This document shows, piece after piece, positions 39,953-49,316 of a stretch of DNA of 64,000 nucleotides; position 1 is the stretch's first letter, and the number at the start of each line of letters is the position of its first letter. A model generated the notes under the pieces. The model saw only the letters and a program-made list of their open reading frames with translations, did not search any database and was not told the origin of the DNA. The stretch comes from Leptospira hartskeerlii (lineage in GTDB: Bacteria > Spirochaetota > Leptospiria > Leptospirales > Leptospiraceae), in contig NZ_NPDL01000004.1 in NCBI RefSeq assembly GCF_002811475.1, positions 1-64,000 of the forward strand, in the 5' to 3' direction. Made by a program: the position numbers and the translations under genes.

Positions 39953-40858
39953 CTATTTCACGCCATAATAGCGAAGAATGTGCCGAAGGCTAGTCAAGTA
40001 GGAAGCACCGAAAAGATTGATATGCACAAGGATTGGATAGAGCTGCCAAAATTGGATCCTATCTTTCAAATTGCCCGGATCATCCAAACCTACTGTAGCC
40101 AAGATGTCCTGCATCTCTTCCAGATTTAAGGGACTTCCGAATAATTGCAACATCGCAAGGTCTTGTTCCGGATGAGAATAAGCAACAGATGGATCAATTA
40201 AATACGCAAATCCGTTCTTACCTTGTAAAACATTTCCGGACCAAAGATCTCCATGTACCATTCTAGGTTTTACATGATCCAATCCCCAATCTTCTGAAAA
40301 CTTATCAAAGATACCGCGGATCACTAAAGAATCTTTATCTGTCAGAAGTTTTCGAGCTTGTGCAAGTTCTATCTGAGGTCTTAATCTTCTTTCCCAATAA
40401 AACTCTCTGAATGTGGAGAACCAACCGTTGGCTTGGTTAAGAGTCCCTATAAAGTTATCTCTTTTCCAACCCCAGGAACTGAATTCGTTTTTGTATAAAT
40501 TTTTTAAACTAGCTATCAAATCTTCTCTGAATCCGGCTGAAGAGCCTGTTTGCACAAATTCCATAGCGAGAAGGGAAACTTTTCCTAAATGAACTGTTCC
40601 TAGATATTCAGGAACTCGGACCCCAAGTCTGCAAAGTTGTTCCAGACCTTCTGCCTCAGTTTCAGCCATTTCTTTCTTAGGAATGATCTTAATTGCAAGC
40701 TGAGAACCGTCAGGCAACCTTGCCTTATATAGCTCGAATAGGCTGGTAGAATGATGGGTGATCTCCGCCTTTTTGGAGGAGGATAAAATACCAAGACGAT
40801 CTAATCCGTCTCGGATCAAGTCACCCATTCCTGTATTCGTGATTGCCATCATTCGCAT
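39953..40858 (-). CDS. Fructosamine kinase-family protein
   Basis: Fructosamine kinases phosphorylate ketoamine adducts on proteins or small molecules, which helps repair glycation. The protein (about 301 residues) has the kinase-like catalytic loop MVHGDLWSGNVL near residue 205, the metal-binding IDPSVAYSHPEQDLAML, an N-terminal Lys (AIKIIPKKEM) and the hinge MEFVQTG. The start is uncertain; a TTG at 40906 or an ATG at 40828 are alternatives. It stands alone, divergent from the GH18-like gene. Confidence 0.88.
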   Translation of the reverse strand: MRMMAITNTGMGDLIRDGLDRLGILSSSKKAEITHHSTSLFELYKARLPDGSQLAIKIIPKKEMAETEAEGLEQLCRLGVRVPEYLGTVHLGKVSLLAMEFVQTGSSAGFREDLIASLKNLYKNEFSSWGWKRDNFIGTLNQANGWFSTFREFYWERRLRPQIELAQARKLLTDKDSLVIRGIFDKFSEDWGLDHVKPRMVHGDLWSGNVLQGKNGFAYLIDPSVAYSHPEQDLAMLQLFGSPLNLEEMQDILATVGLDDPGNLKDRIQFWQLYPILVHINLFGASYLTSLRHILRYYGVK

Positions 40859-40964
40859 CCTACCTAATTCTTCGACCCTGGCTGTGTATTTAAAATCGGA
40901 GATCAAACCTTCAGGATTGAAGAAAAATCAAGGATCGGTTTCCTTAATATTACAGGACGGATAA

Positions 40965-41897
40965 ATGAAGATCTTTTCAAGGCTCAGATCCGTATTTACC
41001 TGCGTCATTTGTGTTTCCCTATGTCCCTTATCGGCTCAAGAGAACGTTTGGAAGTATACTATAAGCCAGGATCTAAGCTCCAAGCCCTTGGCTTATTGGG
41101 AGAAAGTATTCAAACCCGGGACCAGCATTTGTTTTACAGGGACATATATCGGAGCTAATGGAGAAATTTCCGGGACCTCGGTACCTTCTGCCCTTCAAAC
41201 AATTGGAAAGAAGAATGAGATCCGATGGTTTCCACTCATTACTTTTAAGTCGCAAGCTTCAGGGAAGAAGGTCCTAACTTCTCCAGAACTCAGAAATACG
41301 CTTATTCGAAATTTAGAACTCTATTTGGATAATCATTCTTTCTATTCAGGAATTCATTTGGATTTTGAAGGTTTAGGTCCGGAATATTCTATTCATTATA
41401 AAGAGCTCTTGTTGGAACTCCAACCAGTCCTAAAGAAGAAAGGTAAACTTCTTACATTGGCGGTTTTTCCAACAGAAGGATTCGATCCTAAACTTTCCGG
41501 TTTTCATTCTGCAGTTTATAAAGAGAATCTTGCGGATGAGATCGTGCTAATGGCTTACGATTTGCATTCTCCTAAAACTTCGCCTGGGTCAGTCACCGAA
41601 ATTCGTTGGGCAAAACGAAATACAGAACATCTTCTTAAAACATATAAACCAGAGCAGATTTGGTTAGGACTTCCTTTATTCGGTTATTATTGGAAGAAGG
41701 ACCTAAAACGACCTAAGCTCCTAACTCAAAGTTCCGATAAGAATTTTGCAATTCAATATGGAAAAGAAAAAGAAGGGATTTATTTAATCCATACGGAAAA
41801 AGGAGAAGGTAGCCTGATCCTGGATCTAAAACTCTGGGAAGAATATGCAAAAAATATAAAGTTAAAGGGTCTAGCATTTTGGAGGCTAGGGTTTTAA
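40965..41897 (+). CDS. Exported glycoside hydrolase family 18-like protein
   Basis: The 310-residue protein has an N-terminal signal peptide (to about residue 25, ending LSAQ). The TIM-barrel motif FYSGIHLDFEGLGP near residue 128 corresponds to the GH18 DxxDxDxE strand: the last Asp and the catalytic Glu are kept, while the first two Asp positions are Ser and His. Later segments ADEIVLMAYDLHS and IWLGLPLFGYYW match GH18 strands (YaaH/CH-type). It could act on peptidoglycan or chitin-like sugars, or only bind them. Confidence 0.82.
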   Translation: MKIFSRLRSVFTCVICVSLCPLSAQENVWKYTISQDLSSKPLAYWEKVFKPGTSICFTGTYIGANGEISGTSVPSALQTIGKKNEIRWFPLITFKSQASGKKVLTSPELRNTLIRNLELYLDNHSFYSGIHLDFEGLGPEYSIHYKELLLELQPVLKKKGKLLTLAVFPTEGFDPKLSGFHSAVYKENLADEIVLMAYDLHSPKTSPGSVTEIRWAKRNTEHLLKTYKPEQIWLGLPLFGYYWKKDLKRPKLLTQSSDKNFAIQYGKEKEGIYLIHTEKGEGSLILDLKLWEEYAKNIKLKGLAFWRLGF

Positions 41898-42076
41898 TAC
41901 ATGATCCGATACTCCAAGCGTTTATCCCAAGAGGAATAAAATACCTTTCCTTTTAGAATTTCTAAAATTTCTGCAAAAATATAAATCTCAGTTTGTTAAT
42001 TATAATTGGAAATATATTTTATCCGTTCTAAATCTAAATAGATCGGAACTATTTTATTTCAAGGCGGAATAAACAA

Positions 42077-43192
42077 ATGAATCGAAAACTCTTTCTTCTG
42101 TTCCTAATTGTAACATTCATCGGATCTTCAAACTTCTGTTCCAAAATTTTTAGCCCTAAATCCAAGCCAGGTTTAGTGGTCATATTCTTAACCGGAAAAG
42201 TAGAAGTAGAAAGAAACGGAAAGCTTATCCCTCTTTCTTTAGGAAGTGTCTTACAAAAAGACGACACCATCAAAACAAACAGTGGAAGTTTAGACTTACA
42301 AACTGGACTGGGCCATGTAATCCGTTTAAAACCTTATACAAATCTAAGCATTGATTCTCTTCACGGAGATCATTCGGAAGAAACTTCCCTTGCAGTGAAA
42401 ACGGGACTACTTCTGGTAAAAACAAATAAGTTGAGCCGAAAGGAACAGTTCAAAATTTCCACACCAACTGCAATCGCAGGTGTTCGAGGAACTGCATTCT
42501 CCTTCGAAGTAGTACAAGGCACACTTCCGAAGATTAAGGTTTATGAGGGAATGGTTGCCATGACCTTAAAGGCTCCAGTCAGCCAGGAAATCCTCGCAGA
42601 TAAAATTGCAGAAAATCCAAACTATCAAAAGTTCCAGAAGTTGTTGGAAGAAAACGAGATTGTGATCTCTGAAGAAGAAGAGGCGGAAGTTAAACCTGAA
42701 TTCGACCAACTCGCACAAACAATCTTGAATCGAATGGATGATGCGGCAATCGCTCAGAGTATCGAAAGTTTTAGAAGCGATTTAATGCGCTCCGTTCAAA
42801 AAGGAAAATTCGAAAGAGATCCTAGAGAAAGTGCGGATCTGGAAACCTTAGTAAAAGTAGATGAGGATTTGATCTCCGGCAGTTTAAACAATAAGTCCTT
42901 AACGAAAGAAATAGAAAAGGACCAGGGTGAAAAACTGAATATCGCTTTGGACAAAGTGGAATCGGATGCTAGTTCTCGAAAACTAGACTCCGAAGAAGAG
43001 ATCAAAAAATATTACAGCGTTTTAGAATCCATTCATAAATTGGACAAAACAATTCTATATGGAGCAGTAGTGACTCAAGTAGGAAATACCATGTTGGTAC
43101 ATTCTACCAAAGGTATCTTCCGTTTGAATGTTTCCGAAGTAGAATATATCCAATACAAAAACTTTGACGTGGTCACTAAAAAGAAAAAGTAA
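42077..43192 (+). CDS. FecR-domain lipoprotein (LipL45-like)
   Basis: The 371-residue protein has a signal peptide with the lipobox region SSNFC. A FecR domain follows (about 35-150: VVIFLTGKVEVERNG, GSVLQKDDTIKTNSGSLDLQTG, ISTPTAIAGVRGTAFSFEV), as in the leptospiral LipL45 group. The C-terminal half is acidic and helical. FecR domains usually sense signals for sigma factors, but no sigma or anti-sigma gene is adjacent here. It stands alone after an AT-rich 179-base gap. Confidence 0.88.
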   Translation: MNRKLFLLFLIVTFIGSSNFCSKIFSPKSKPGLVVIFLTGKVEVERNGKLIPLSLGSVLQKDDTIKTNSGSLDLQTGLGHVIRLKPYTNLSIDSLHGDHSEETSLAVKTGLLLVKTNKLSRKEQFKISTPTAIAGVRGTAFSFEVVQGTLPKIKVYEGMVAMTLKAPVSQEILADKIAENPNYQKFQKLLEENEIVISEEEEAEVKPEFDQLAQTILNRMDDAAIAQSIESFRSDLMRSVQKGKFERDPRESADLETLVKVDEDLISGSLNNKSLTKEIEKDQGEKLNIALDKVESDASSRKLDSEEEIKKYYSVLESIHKLDKTILYGAVVTQVGNTMLVHSTKGIFRLNVSEVEYIQYKNFDVVTKKKK

Positions 43193-43290
43193 ACAGCTTA
43201 AGGTCCGTTTGTATTCGTTGCAAATGGGCCAAGTATTCATTTTTTCCTTTCCATTCTGCTTCCCATTCTGAAATTCTCTTAGAATAACCT

Positions 43291-44454
43291 ATGAGAAAGA
43301 AAATACTTCTGCTTGGCTCAGGTGAGCTTGGAAAAGAATTCGTAATCGCAGCCCAAAGATTAGGCCAATATATAATTACAGTCGATAGTTACGACGGAGC
43401 TCCCGCAATGCAGGTCGCTCATGAAAAAGAAGTCATTGATATGTTGGATGGGGACGCATTAGATCGAGTCGTTGCCAAACACAAACCGGATTTGATCGTT
43501 CCGGAAATTGAAGCGATCCGAACCGAAAGATTCTACGAGTATGAAAAACAAGGGTACCAAGTAGTTCCCAGCGCAAAGGCTGCTAACTTTACGATGAACC
43601 GTAAGGCAATCAGAGATCTTGCTTCCCAAACCTTAGATTTAAAAACTGCAAAGTATAAATACGCTTCGACCTTGGAAGGATTGAAAGAAGCAATTGCAAC
43701 CATAGGAATCCCTTGTGTCGTAAAACCTTTGATGTCTTCTTCCGGAAAAGGGCAGTCCGTAATCAAAACCGAATCCGATATTGAACCGGCTTGGGTCGCT
43801 TCTCAAACCAAAGGAAGAACTGGCGCTTCGGAAATAATAGTAGAAGAATTTATCTCTTTCGAATCTGAGATCACATTGCTAACTGTAACCCAAAAATCAG
43901 GAAGAACTCTGTTCTGTCCTCCTATCGGTCATAGACAAGAAAGAGGAGATTATCAAGAAAGTTGGCAACCTGCAGAGATCAGCGATTCTCAGCTTAAATC
44001 AGCTCAAGAAATGGCGGAGAAGGTCACGAAAGAACTTGGTGGCGCAGGTATCTGGGGAGTAGAATTTTTCTTAACTAAAGACGATGTTTATTTTTCGGAA
44101 CTTTCCCCCAGACCTCACGATACTGGAATGGTTACCTTGGCAGGCACACAAAGTTTTAATGAATTCGAATTACATGTTAGAACTGTTTTAGGTCTTCCAA
44201 TTCCTGAAATTCTTTTGGTAAGAAGAGGAGCAAGCGCCGTCATTCTCGCTCAAACGGAAGGTCAGGTCCCAAATATCCAAGGATTGGATAAGGCCTGTGA
44301 AATGCCTGAATCTGATCTTAGAATTTTTGGAAAACCGATCACAAAAAAATATAGAAGAATGGGAGTGGCGCTCACATATTCAGATAAGGATGAATCCATT
44401 TCTATGCTTCGTAAAAGAGCGGTATTGATCACATCTAAGATTAAAGTAGATTAA
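43291..44454 (+). CDS. purT: Formate-dependent phosphoribosylglycinamide formyltransferase
   Basis: PurT makes formyl-GAR from GAR, formate and ATP in purine synthesis. The 387-residue length is typical. The ATP-grasp fold shows [19 protein letters not shown] at the N terminus, [15 protein letters not shown] near residue 150, [14 protein letters not shown] near 190, and the metal-site motif [14 protein letters not shown] near 270. The gene stands alone, convergent with the GpsA-PlsB fusion gene. Confidence 0.96.
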   Translation: MRKKILLLGSGELGKEFVIAAQRLGQYIITVDSYDGAPAMQVAHEKEVIDMLDGDALDRVVAKHKPDLIVPEIEAIRTERFYEYEKQGYQVVPSAKAANFTMNRKAIRDLASQTLDLKTAKYKYASTLEGLKEAIATIGIPCVVKPLMSSSGKGQSVIKTESDIEPAWVASQTKGRTGASEIIVEEFISFESEITLLTVTQKSGRTLFCPPIGHRQERGDYQESWQPAEISDSQLKSAQEMAEKVTKELGGAGIWGVEFFLTKDDVYFSELSPRPHDTGMVTLAGTQSFNEFELHVRTVLGLPIPEILLVRRGASAVILAQTEGQVPNIQGLDKACEMPESDLRIFGKPITKKYRRMGVALTYSDKDESISMLRKRAVLITSKIKVD

Positions 44455-44470
44455 AACAAAATCGGCCCGA

Positions 44471-46891
44471 CTATGTCGGGTCCGGTACCATATTTCCATA
44501 ATATTGTAGAAGTTCAGGTTCTAATGCCTTGATCTGGCCGTTCTCTTTTTTAATAAACTTTCTAGAATTTAGAACCTTAAGTCCTCGGTCCAAAATTTCC
44601 GAAACATCCTTTGTCAGATAATTTCCTTTTCTAGTTAGGATCATTTCTTCTATCATCTTACTAAGATCGGAGATGCTGATCTCTCCACCTGCTTCCATCA
44701 AAAGTTTTGCAACTATATGGTTTGGAAGAATTTTATGATGAGCTTGCCAAGACCTGGAGATTTCCATAGAAATAGAAAGAGTAGGATCGTCTTCTTGGAT
44801 ATATCTAGAGACCGGAATTGGTTCGCAGAGATCCATATAGACTTCTGTTCTTTTAAATAAGAAATCTCTAAAGGAAAGATGAGCGTCTTTTCCCGCAAAC
44901 TCTACGTCTTCCGGAACATTCTCGTAAGAAAGAACGATAGGAACTACGATCACTTCGCTCCCTGTATGTTTAAATGCTTCCACAGATGTAGAAAGAATTC
45001 CTGTCTTGATCGGAATGATACCGCCGGTTCTGGATCTTGTTCCTTCCGGATACACCAATGTTGGAATTCCAGCTTCTAACATCATTGTTGAATATTGAGT
45101 CAAACATTCTAAATAAAGAAGGTTTCGATTCCTTTTTCGATCCACCATATATGCACCCAAGGATTTTAAAACCCTGGCAAGTCCGGGAGTTCCCATTACT
45201 TTTTTATCAGCAGCATATCTCGGAACAGGAAGACCTAACCATCTCAAACCAAAGGCGACTTCGATAGAGTCCAAATGAGATCTATGAGTTGGAGTATATA
45301 AGATATCATATCTGGAAGCGAGAGCCTTGATCTCTTTTATATTACCACCGATCTTAGGAAGTCCTCCTCCGGGCTTAAAACCACCTATTGCAAAACGTGC
45401 AGGAGCTACTAAATGAATAAGAGATTCTCTGAAAAGCGGGCTGTATTCATCCGCAATCTCGGAAACATAAAACTCCACAAGACGATCCAAGTTCCTACTC
45501 TTTCCGTTCTCATACGCGACTTCCGCTTCTTTCCACAGTTCAATCTCTCTTGGAAGAAGCATCAGATCTGTTCCTGCTTCAGTTTCCACTGCCTCAGAAT
45601 ATCTTTTTTCCAAAGATTTGATCTGCAATCCAGACTGCTTGAGGATCCGATCCGACAATCCAGGTTGAGAATGAACATGTCGAAGCACCCTTCTTCTTAG
45701 CGCTTGTTGGAATTCCTTCCCGGACGCAAGAGACAATCCGAATCTTTTACGAGCGGTTCTAGAAATATTTCTGATATCGTCGCTAGTAGATTTAGAAACG
45801 AATCGGATCATTTCCGTAGGAGAAACTTTTCTTGTAAGAACTTCAAAGAGAGTAGTGAAAAGTGGGAGTTCCACTTTTTTCTCTTCCGCCAGATCCAAAA
45901 TTGTGGAAAGTGCATAGGCTCCCTCTACATGTGTTTCACTCTGGCTCATTTCTTTTTGGATGAATTCTTTTGGATTTAAGAAGAGTTCTATTCTTTCGAG
46001 TAGGTTCGGAGAATCTTCTCCTGAGATCAACTTGCGGATAAATCTTTGTCCATAAGCTCTGTTCCGGCTAGCTCTGGAAGTTGCCGTGGTAATCAGATCT
46101 GCAAGCCCGAATTCCATCGCAGGTTTTATGGGAAGTTCCAAAGCATTTAGTAGAGTTATTATTTCGGAAAAACCTAAACTGATCAGTTCACCTTCAAAAT
46201 TGGATCCACATTCTGGAATTCCGTTTACAAGACCGCAAGCAATCGCGATCGGATTTTTCATCACCCCGAATAACTCTAGGGTTCGAATATCCTCAAAAGT
46301 TTTAATATGATTTCTGGGTCCCGAAAAAAGATCTTCCATGATCTCGGAAGCTCTTTCTCCCGTGGACGCAATAGAGAAGAAGCTATGTTTTCCTTTTGCC
46401 ATCTCGGCAAGAAGGTTCGGCCCTGCCACAGCAACATATTCCATGTTCAGGTTTTCTTTCATCTCTCTAACTCTGATGACATAGTCGGAGAAAGTAATAG
46501 CGTTTGTTTTTTTACGAGTAGAAGTGGAGACTAAACCTTTGGTAAAAGAAATAATCGTATGTTCTTCTTGTTCTGAAAGATAAGAAGAGATCCTGTCGAT
46601 CACACTTTCTTTTTGTCTGGAAGGAACTGCGATAACGATAATCCAAGAACCTTGCGATAAAAAATCAAAATCGTTTGTAACGATAATATTGTCAGCAAGC
46701 GGAACAAATTCTTCCAATAATTCGGCAGATCTATCTTTTTGGAGACGATCAGCTTTCTTCTTATCGAAGTACCAAAGAAAAAGTCGATCCGCTCTTTCTG
46801 CCAATGATACGGAAAGATGAACTCCCATCGGCCCGCCTCCGAAGACGGCGATGTTTTTATGACGGACTCGAGTTTCTTCCAATTCGCTCAT
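44471..46891 (-). CDS. Fused glycerol-3-phosphate dehydrogenase / glycerol-phosphate acyltransferase
   Basis: The 806-residue protein joins two activities. Residues about 10-340 are GpsA-like: FGGGPMGVHLS (NAD-binding), the catalytic Lys region LFGVMKNPIAIACGLVNG, and GLADLITTATSRASRNRAYG. They would reduce dihydroxyacetone phosphate to glycerol-3-phosphate. Residues about 480-770 are an acyltransferase of the PlsB/PlsC superfamily with HRSHLD (HxxxxD) near 535 and YPEGTRSR near 614. The acyltransferase form, with long flanking helices, is closer to PlsB than to PlsC. Together they would make and acylate glycerol-3-phosphate. It stands alone. Confidence 0.9.
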   Translation of the reverse strand: MSELEETRVRHKNIAVFGGGPMGVHLSVSLAERADRLFLWYFDKKKADRLQKDRSAELLEEFVPLADNIIVTNDFDFLSQGSWIIVIAVPSRQKESVIDRISSYLSEQEEHTIISFTKGLVSTSTRKKTNAITFSDYVIRVREMKENLNMEYVAVAGPNLLAEMAKGKHSFFSIASTGERASEIMEDLFSGPRNHIKTFEDIRTLELFGVMKNPIAIACGLVNGIPECGSNFEGELISLGFSEIITLLNALELPIKPAMEFGLADLITTATSRASRNRAYGQRFIRKLISGEDSPNLLERIELFLNPKEFIQKEMSQSETHVEGAYALSTILDLAEEKKVELPLFTTLFEVLTRKVSPTEMIRFVSKSTSDDIRNISRTARKRFGLSLASGKEFQQALRRRVLRHVHSQPGLSDRILKQSGLQIKSLEKRYSEAVETEAGTDLMLLPREIELWKEAEVAYENGKSRNLDRLVEFYVSEIADEYSPLFRESLIHLVAPARFAIGGFKPGGGLPKIGGNIKEIKALASRYDILYTPTHRSHLDSIEVAFGLRWLGLPVPRYAADKKVMGTPGLARVLKSLGAYMVDRKRNRNLLYLECLTQYSTMMLEAGIPTLVYPEGTRSRTGGIIPIKTGILSTSVEAFKHTGSEVIVVPIVLSYENVPEDVEFAGKDAHLSFRDFLFKRTEVYMDLCEPIPVSRYIQEDDPTLSISMEISRSWQAHHKILPNHIVAKLLMEAGGEISISDLSKMIEEMILTRKGNYLTKDVSEILDRGLKVLNSRKFIKKENGQIKALEPELLQYYGNMVPDPT

Positions 46892-47052
46892 CTATTCATT
46901 CCAATTTTAATTTTTATATCGGGATACTTTTCAATAAGACTAGAGGAAGAAAACCAATAAAATTTCTCCACTTTTACGATTGCGTTTCCTGATGAAACCG
47001 AGAGCTTAGCGGAAAGCCGATCTTGGCGACTAAAGTCAGACTATTTCCCGAA

Positions 47053-47826
47053 ATGAAAAAAAGACTCATCATACATTTTTTCTGTATTTTTCTTTTGGGC
47101 CTTATAGTGATCGATTGTTCAACATACTGGTCTCATCGAAAAAAAGATTTAGGAGACGTTTTCACTGCAGGAGTAGAAACTCCTGGTTACGGGATCGGAG
47201 TTAGAATAGGACCTCTTGCAACTGGATTTGTTTTTCAAGGCGGAGAATCTGAACCTGGAAAAAGAGACTTAGGAACCGGATATGGATTAAGAGGCGGGAC
47301 TTACGGACCTTATAGATCTCAACAATTGATCTTTGGATTTTTAGGAGGGGAGAAGTTTCACTCCATGCCTCCGACGGAAACTTCTCCCAAAAAAGAAGAA
47401 ACAAAAACAACCGCACCAAATTCCCAAACGAACGATAATTTCCTATTACTTCCCGAAAATCCTGAATCGGAACAAGACCCTAATCCTACTCCGGAACTTT
47501 CTGACGAAAGATTAAATTCTAAAAGTTACGAGATTAGATATTTACGTTTTTATAATAATCCAGTCTCCGAAAGAAGAAAGGCCAAGAAGGAAGCTTTCTT
47601 TCGAAAATATTTAGAAAGCTTAGATCCGCAAAAAAGGAACGAGGCCATCCAGACATTCTTGGCCCAAAACCCTAAAAATAAAGATGATTATCCTTCCGCA
47701 TTTTTATTTGAAGTGGAGTTCTATATTTCAATTCGATACGGTATTAGACTAGGATTCAACTTTGGGGAATTTTTAGATTTTCTTTTAGGATTTACTGGGA
47801 TCGATCTAATGGAAGACGATATCTGA
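47053..47826 (+). CDS. Lipoprotein of unknown function
   Basis: The product from the ATG at 47053 has 257 residues and begins with a signal peptide ending in lipobox IVIDC. A Gly-rich region follows (GYGIGVRIGPLATGFVFQGG, GYGLRGGTYGP), then a Pro/Asn/Thr/Glu-rich spacer, a charged helical part and a hydrophobic segment near the C terminus (GIRLGFNFGEFLDFLLGF). An upstream TTG at 47023 is less likely because it precedes the signal peptide by ten residues. No family function is recognised. It ends at a terminator. Confidence 0.8.
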   Translation: MKKRLIIHFFCIFLLGLIVIDCSTYWSHRKKDLGDVFTAGVETPGYGIGVRIGPLATGFVFQGGESEPGKRDLGTGYGLRGGTYGPYRSQQLIFGFLGGEKFHSMPPTETSPKKEETKTTAPNSQTNDNFLLLPENPESEQDPNPTPELSDERLNSKSYEIRYLRFYNNPVSERRKAKKEAFFRKYLESLDPQKRNEAIQTFLAQNPKNKDDYPSAFLFEVEFYISIRYGIRLGFNFGEFLDFLLGFTGIDLMEDDI

Positions 47827-47830
47827 AAAT

Positions 47831-47860
47831 AAAAAAGGCCGCTGAAATCGCGGCCTTTTT
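47831..47860. terminator. Bidirectional terminator
   Basis: The stem GGCCGC/GCGGCC has a 7-base loop and is flanked by an A-run and a T-run. It separates two convergent lipoprotein genes. Confidence 0.9.
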
Positions 47861-47878
47861 CGTAAGCCTAAGTTCGAA

Positions 47879-48241
47879 TTAGAGTTTGTATTCGTACTTT
47901 TTGATCACACCTTTTTTATCTACGATGACTTTGATATACTTTGTACTGTCATCTATTCTGGAAGGTTTTTCTGCGAGAGTTTTGTAAGAATTCTTTTGAT
48001 AAGTAGTAGATTCAAAATACCATTCTAAAACAGATCCGTCTTGGGTGTTTTCTTCAAAAGTAGGAGTTCCTAAAACAGCTTCTGCTTTAATTCTTTTATC
48101 TCCTTCTTTAACCATATTGGCTTCTACAACACGAATGTCCGAATTCGGAACGTAAGCATGTTCCGATTTTTTTTGGTCCGAAGAACAAGCTCCGAAAATA
48201 AGTACCGCAGCAAATGATATTGCGGATAACTGGCGTTTCAT
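47879..48241 (-). CDS. Small lipoprotein, BamE/SmpA-like appearance
   Basis: The 120-residue protein has a signal peptide and lipobox (FGACS), then a spacer with AYVPNSDIRVVEANM, and a compact domain with AVLGTPTFEENTQDGSVLEWYFE and KVIVDKKGVIKKYEY. The Gly-Thr-Pro turn, the Trp-Tyr strand and the final strand recall the small BamE/SmpA fold, but the similarity is only by eye. It stands alone. Confidence 0.75.
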   Translation of the reverse strand: MKRQLSAISFAAVLIFGACSSDQKKSEHAYVPNSDIRVVEANMVKEGDKRIKAEAVLGTPTFEENTQDGSVLEWYFESTTYQKNSYKTLAEKPSRIDDSTKYIKVIVDKKGVIKKYEYKL

Positions 48242-48309
48242 TCTTAACTCCTTAGCGCGAGCGCACTATTTAAAAAAGCGGCTCTATAGTTTTCGATAAA
48301 ACGGATTTG

Positions 48310-48759
48310 TCACGCCGAATTTCTTAATTTTTGCTCTAGGATAATAAGAAGGTCGTCCAGATCGCGTTTCAGGCCTTGCACCTTTTCAGCGGTGAGACCT
48401 GATTCTTCCAACAATCGTTCCGGAATACAAACCGCTTTTTTTTGCAATTTTTTTCCTTTTGTAGTTAGGCTAACCACAAGAGAACGCTCGTCCTGATCGG
48501 ATCTATCTCTAGTCAAAAGTCCGGCGAATTCCATTTTTTTGAGAAGAGGAGTTAGGGTCCCTGAATCCAGAAATAATTTTTCCCCTATTTCTTTTAGAGG
48601 AATTCTATCCGTTTCCCAAAGGACCAGAAGAACAAGATATTGAGGATAAGTAAGATCGAACTCCTCCAAAAGCGGCCTATATAATGCAGTCACCGCTCTG
48701 GAAGAAGCGTAAAGCGGGAAACAGATCTGTTTCTCTAACTTTAAGGATTCGTAATTCAC
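48310..48759 (-). CDS. ohrR: OhrR-type MarR-family peroxide-sensing repressor
   Basis: OhrR represses peroxide-defence genes and is released when its Cys is oxidised by organic peroxides. The 149-residue protein matches OhrR closely: reactive Cys at 13 (KQICFPLYASSR), the two Tyr that hydrogen-bond to it (Y27, Y38), and the winged helix LFLDSGTLTPLLKKME with DERSLVVSLT. A second Cys (C111) could allow a disulfide form. The gene overlaps the glutathione peroxidase stop by ATGA. The usual target, ohr, is not adjacent; the likely target here is gpx. Confidence 0.92.
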   Translation of the reverse strand: MNYESLKLEKQICFPLYASSRAVTALYRPLLEEFDLTYPQYLVLLVLWETDRIPLKEIGEKLFLDSGTLTPLLKKMEFAGLLTRDRSDQDERSLVVSLTTKGKKLQKKAVCIPERLLEESGLTAEKVQGLKRDLDDLLIILEQKLRNSA

Positions 48760-49241
48760 TTGGAAAGAAGTTCCTCGATCTGTTTATCCAGTTTTTCCGG
48801 AGGAGTCATCGGAGCGAATCTTTTGATCACATTTCCTTGTTTATCGATCAAGAACTTGGTAAAGTTCCATTTAATTGATTTTCCCAAAAGTCCTGGAGCT
48901 TGTTTTTTTAAATATTGATAAACAGGATGAGTTCCGTCCCCGTTTACTTCTATCTTTTTGAAAAGAGGAAAATTCACCCCGAAGTTTACTTGGCAGAAGC
49001 TTTGGATCTCAGCGTCACTCCCTGGCTCTTGGTGTCCGAATTGGTCACAAGGGAATCCTAATATTTCCAAACCTTTTCCTTTGTACTTATCGTACATTTC
49101 CTGAAGTCCTTTGTATTGAGGCGTAAATCCGCATTGGCTCGCGGTATTAACGATCAATAAGACCTTTCCCTTATAATCTTGTAATTTCTTTTCGGATCCG
49201 TTGTTTAAAGTAGCGGTTAGTTCGTATAAATTCTGGGCCAC
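48756..49241 (-). CDS. Glutathione peroxidase-family thiol peroxidase
   Basis: The 161-residue protein reduces peroxides, probably using thioredoxin. The peroxidatic Cys is in NTASQCGFTPQY (C37), the resolving Cys in GFPCDQFGHQEPG, and the Gln and Trp of the active site in FPCDQ and IKWNFTKFL. There is no selenocysteine. The start is GTG at 49241, supported by an AGGAGG sequence nine bases upstream. It is coupled to ohrR, and a candidate OhrR operator lies upstream at 49280-49295. Confidence 0.93.
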   Translation of the reverse strand: MAQNLYELTATLNNGSEKKLQDYKGKVLLIVNTASQCGFTPQYKGLQEMYDKYKGKGLEILGFPCDQFGHQEPGSDAEIQSFCQVNFGVNFPLFKKIEVNGDGTHPVYQYLKKQAPGLLGKSIKWNFTKFLIDKQGNVIKRFAPMTPPEKLDKQIEELLSK

Positions 49242-49279
49242 GGGCGGGCACCTCCTAATTACATGTTAAATAGATTGCA

Positions 49280-49295
49280 TACAATTTAATTTTGT
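49280..49295. promoter_or_regulatory. Candidate OhrR operator upstream of gpx-ohrR
   Basis: TACAATTTAATTTTGT is an imperfect AT-rich inverted repeat close to the known OhrR operator type (TACAATT...AATTGTA). It lies about 40 bases before the gpx start, where it could overlap the promoter. Confidence 0.45.
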
Positions 49296-49316
49296 TCAAT
49301 CTTTTTTAGAAAAATT

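Noticed and set aside
41898..42076. Small gene or RNA in the AT-rich gap before the FecR lipoprotein
   Set aside because: No coding pattern, hairpin with T-run, or known RNA motif was visible; it most likely holds only the promoter.
43193..43290. Purine riboswitch before purT
   Set aside because: No conserved three-way junction or loop sequences could be found in this 98-base gap.
44466..44480. CCCGAC/GTCGGG hairpin between purT and the GpsA-PlsB gene
   Set aside because: It overlaps the coding end of the fusion gene and has no T-run, so I do not call it a terminator.
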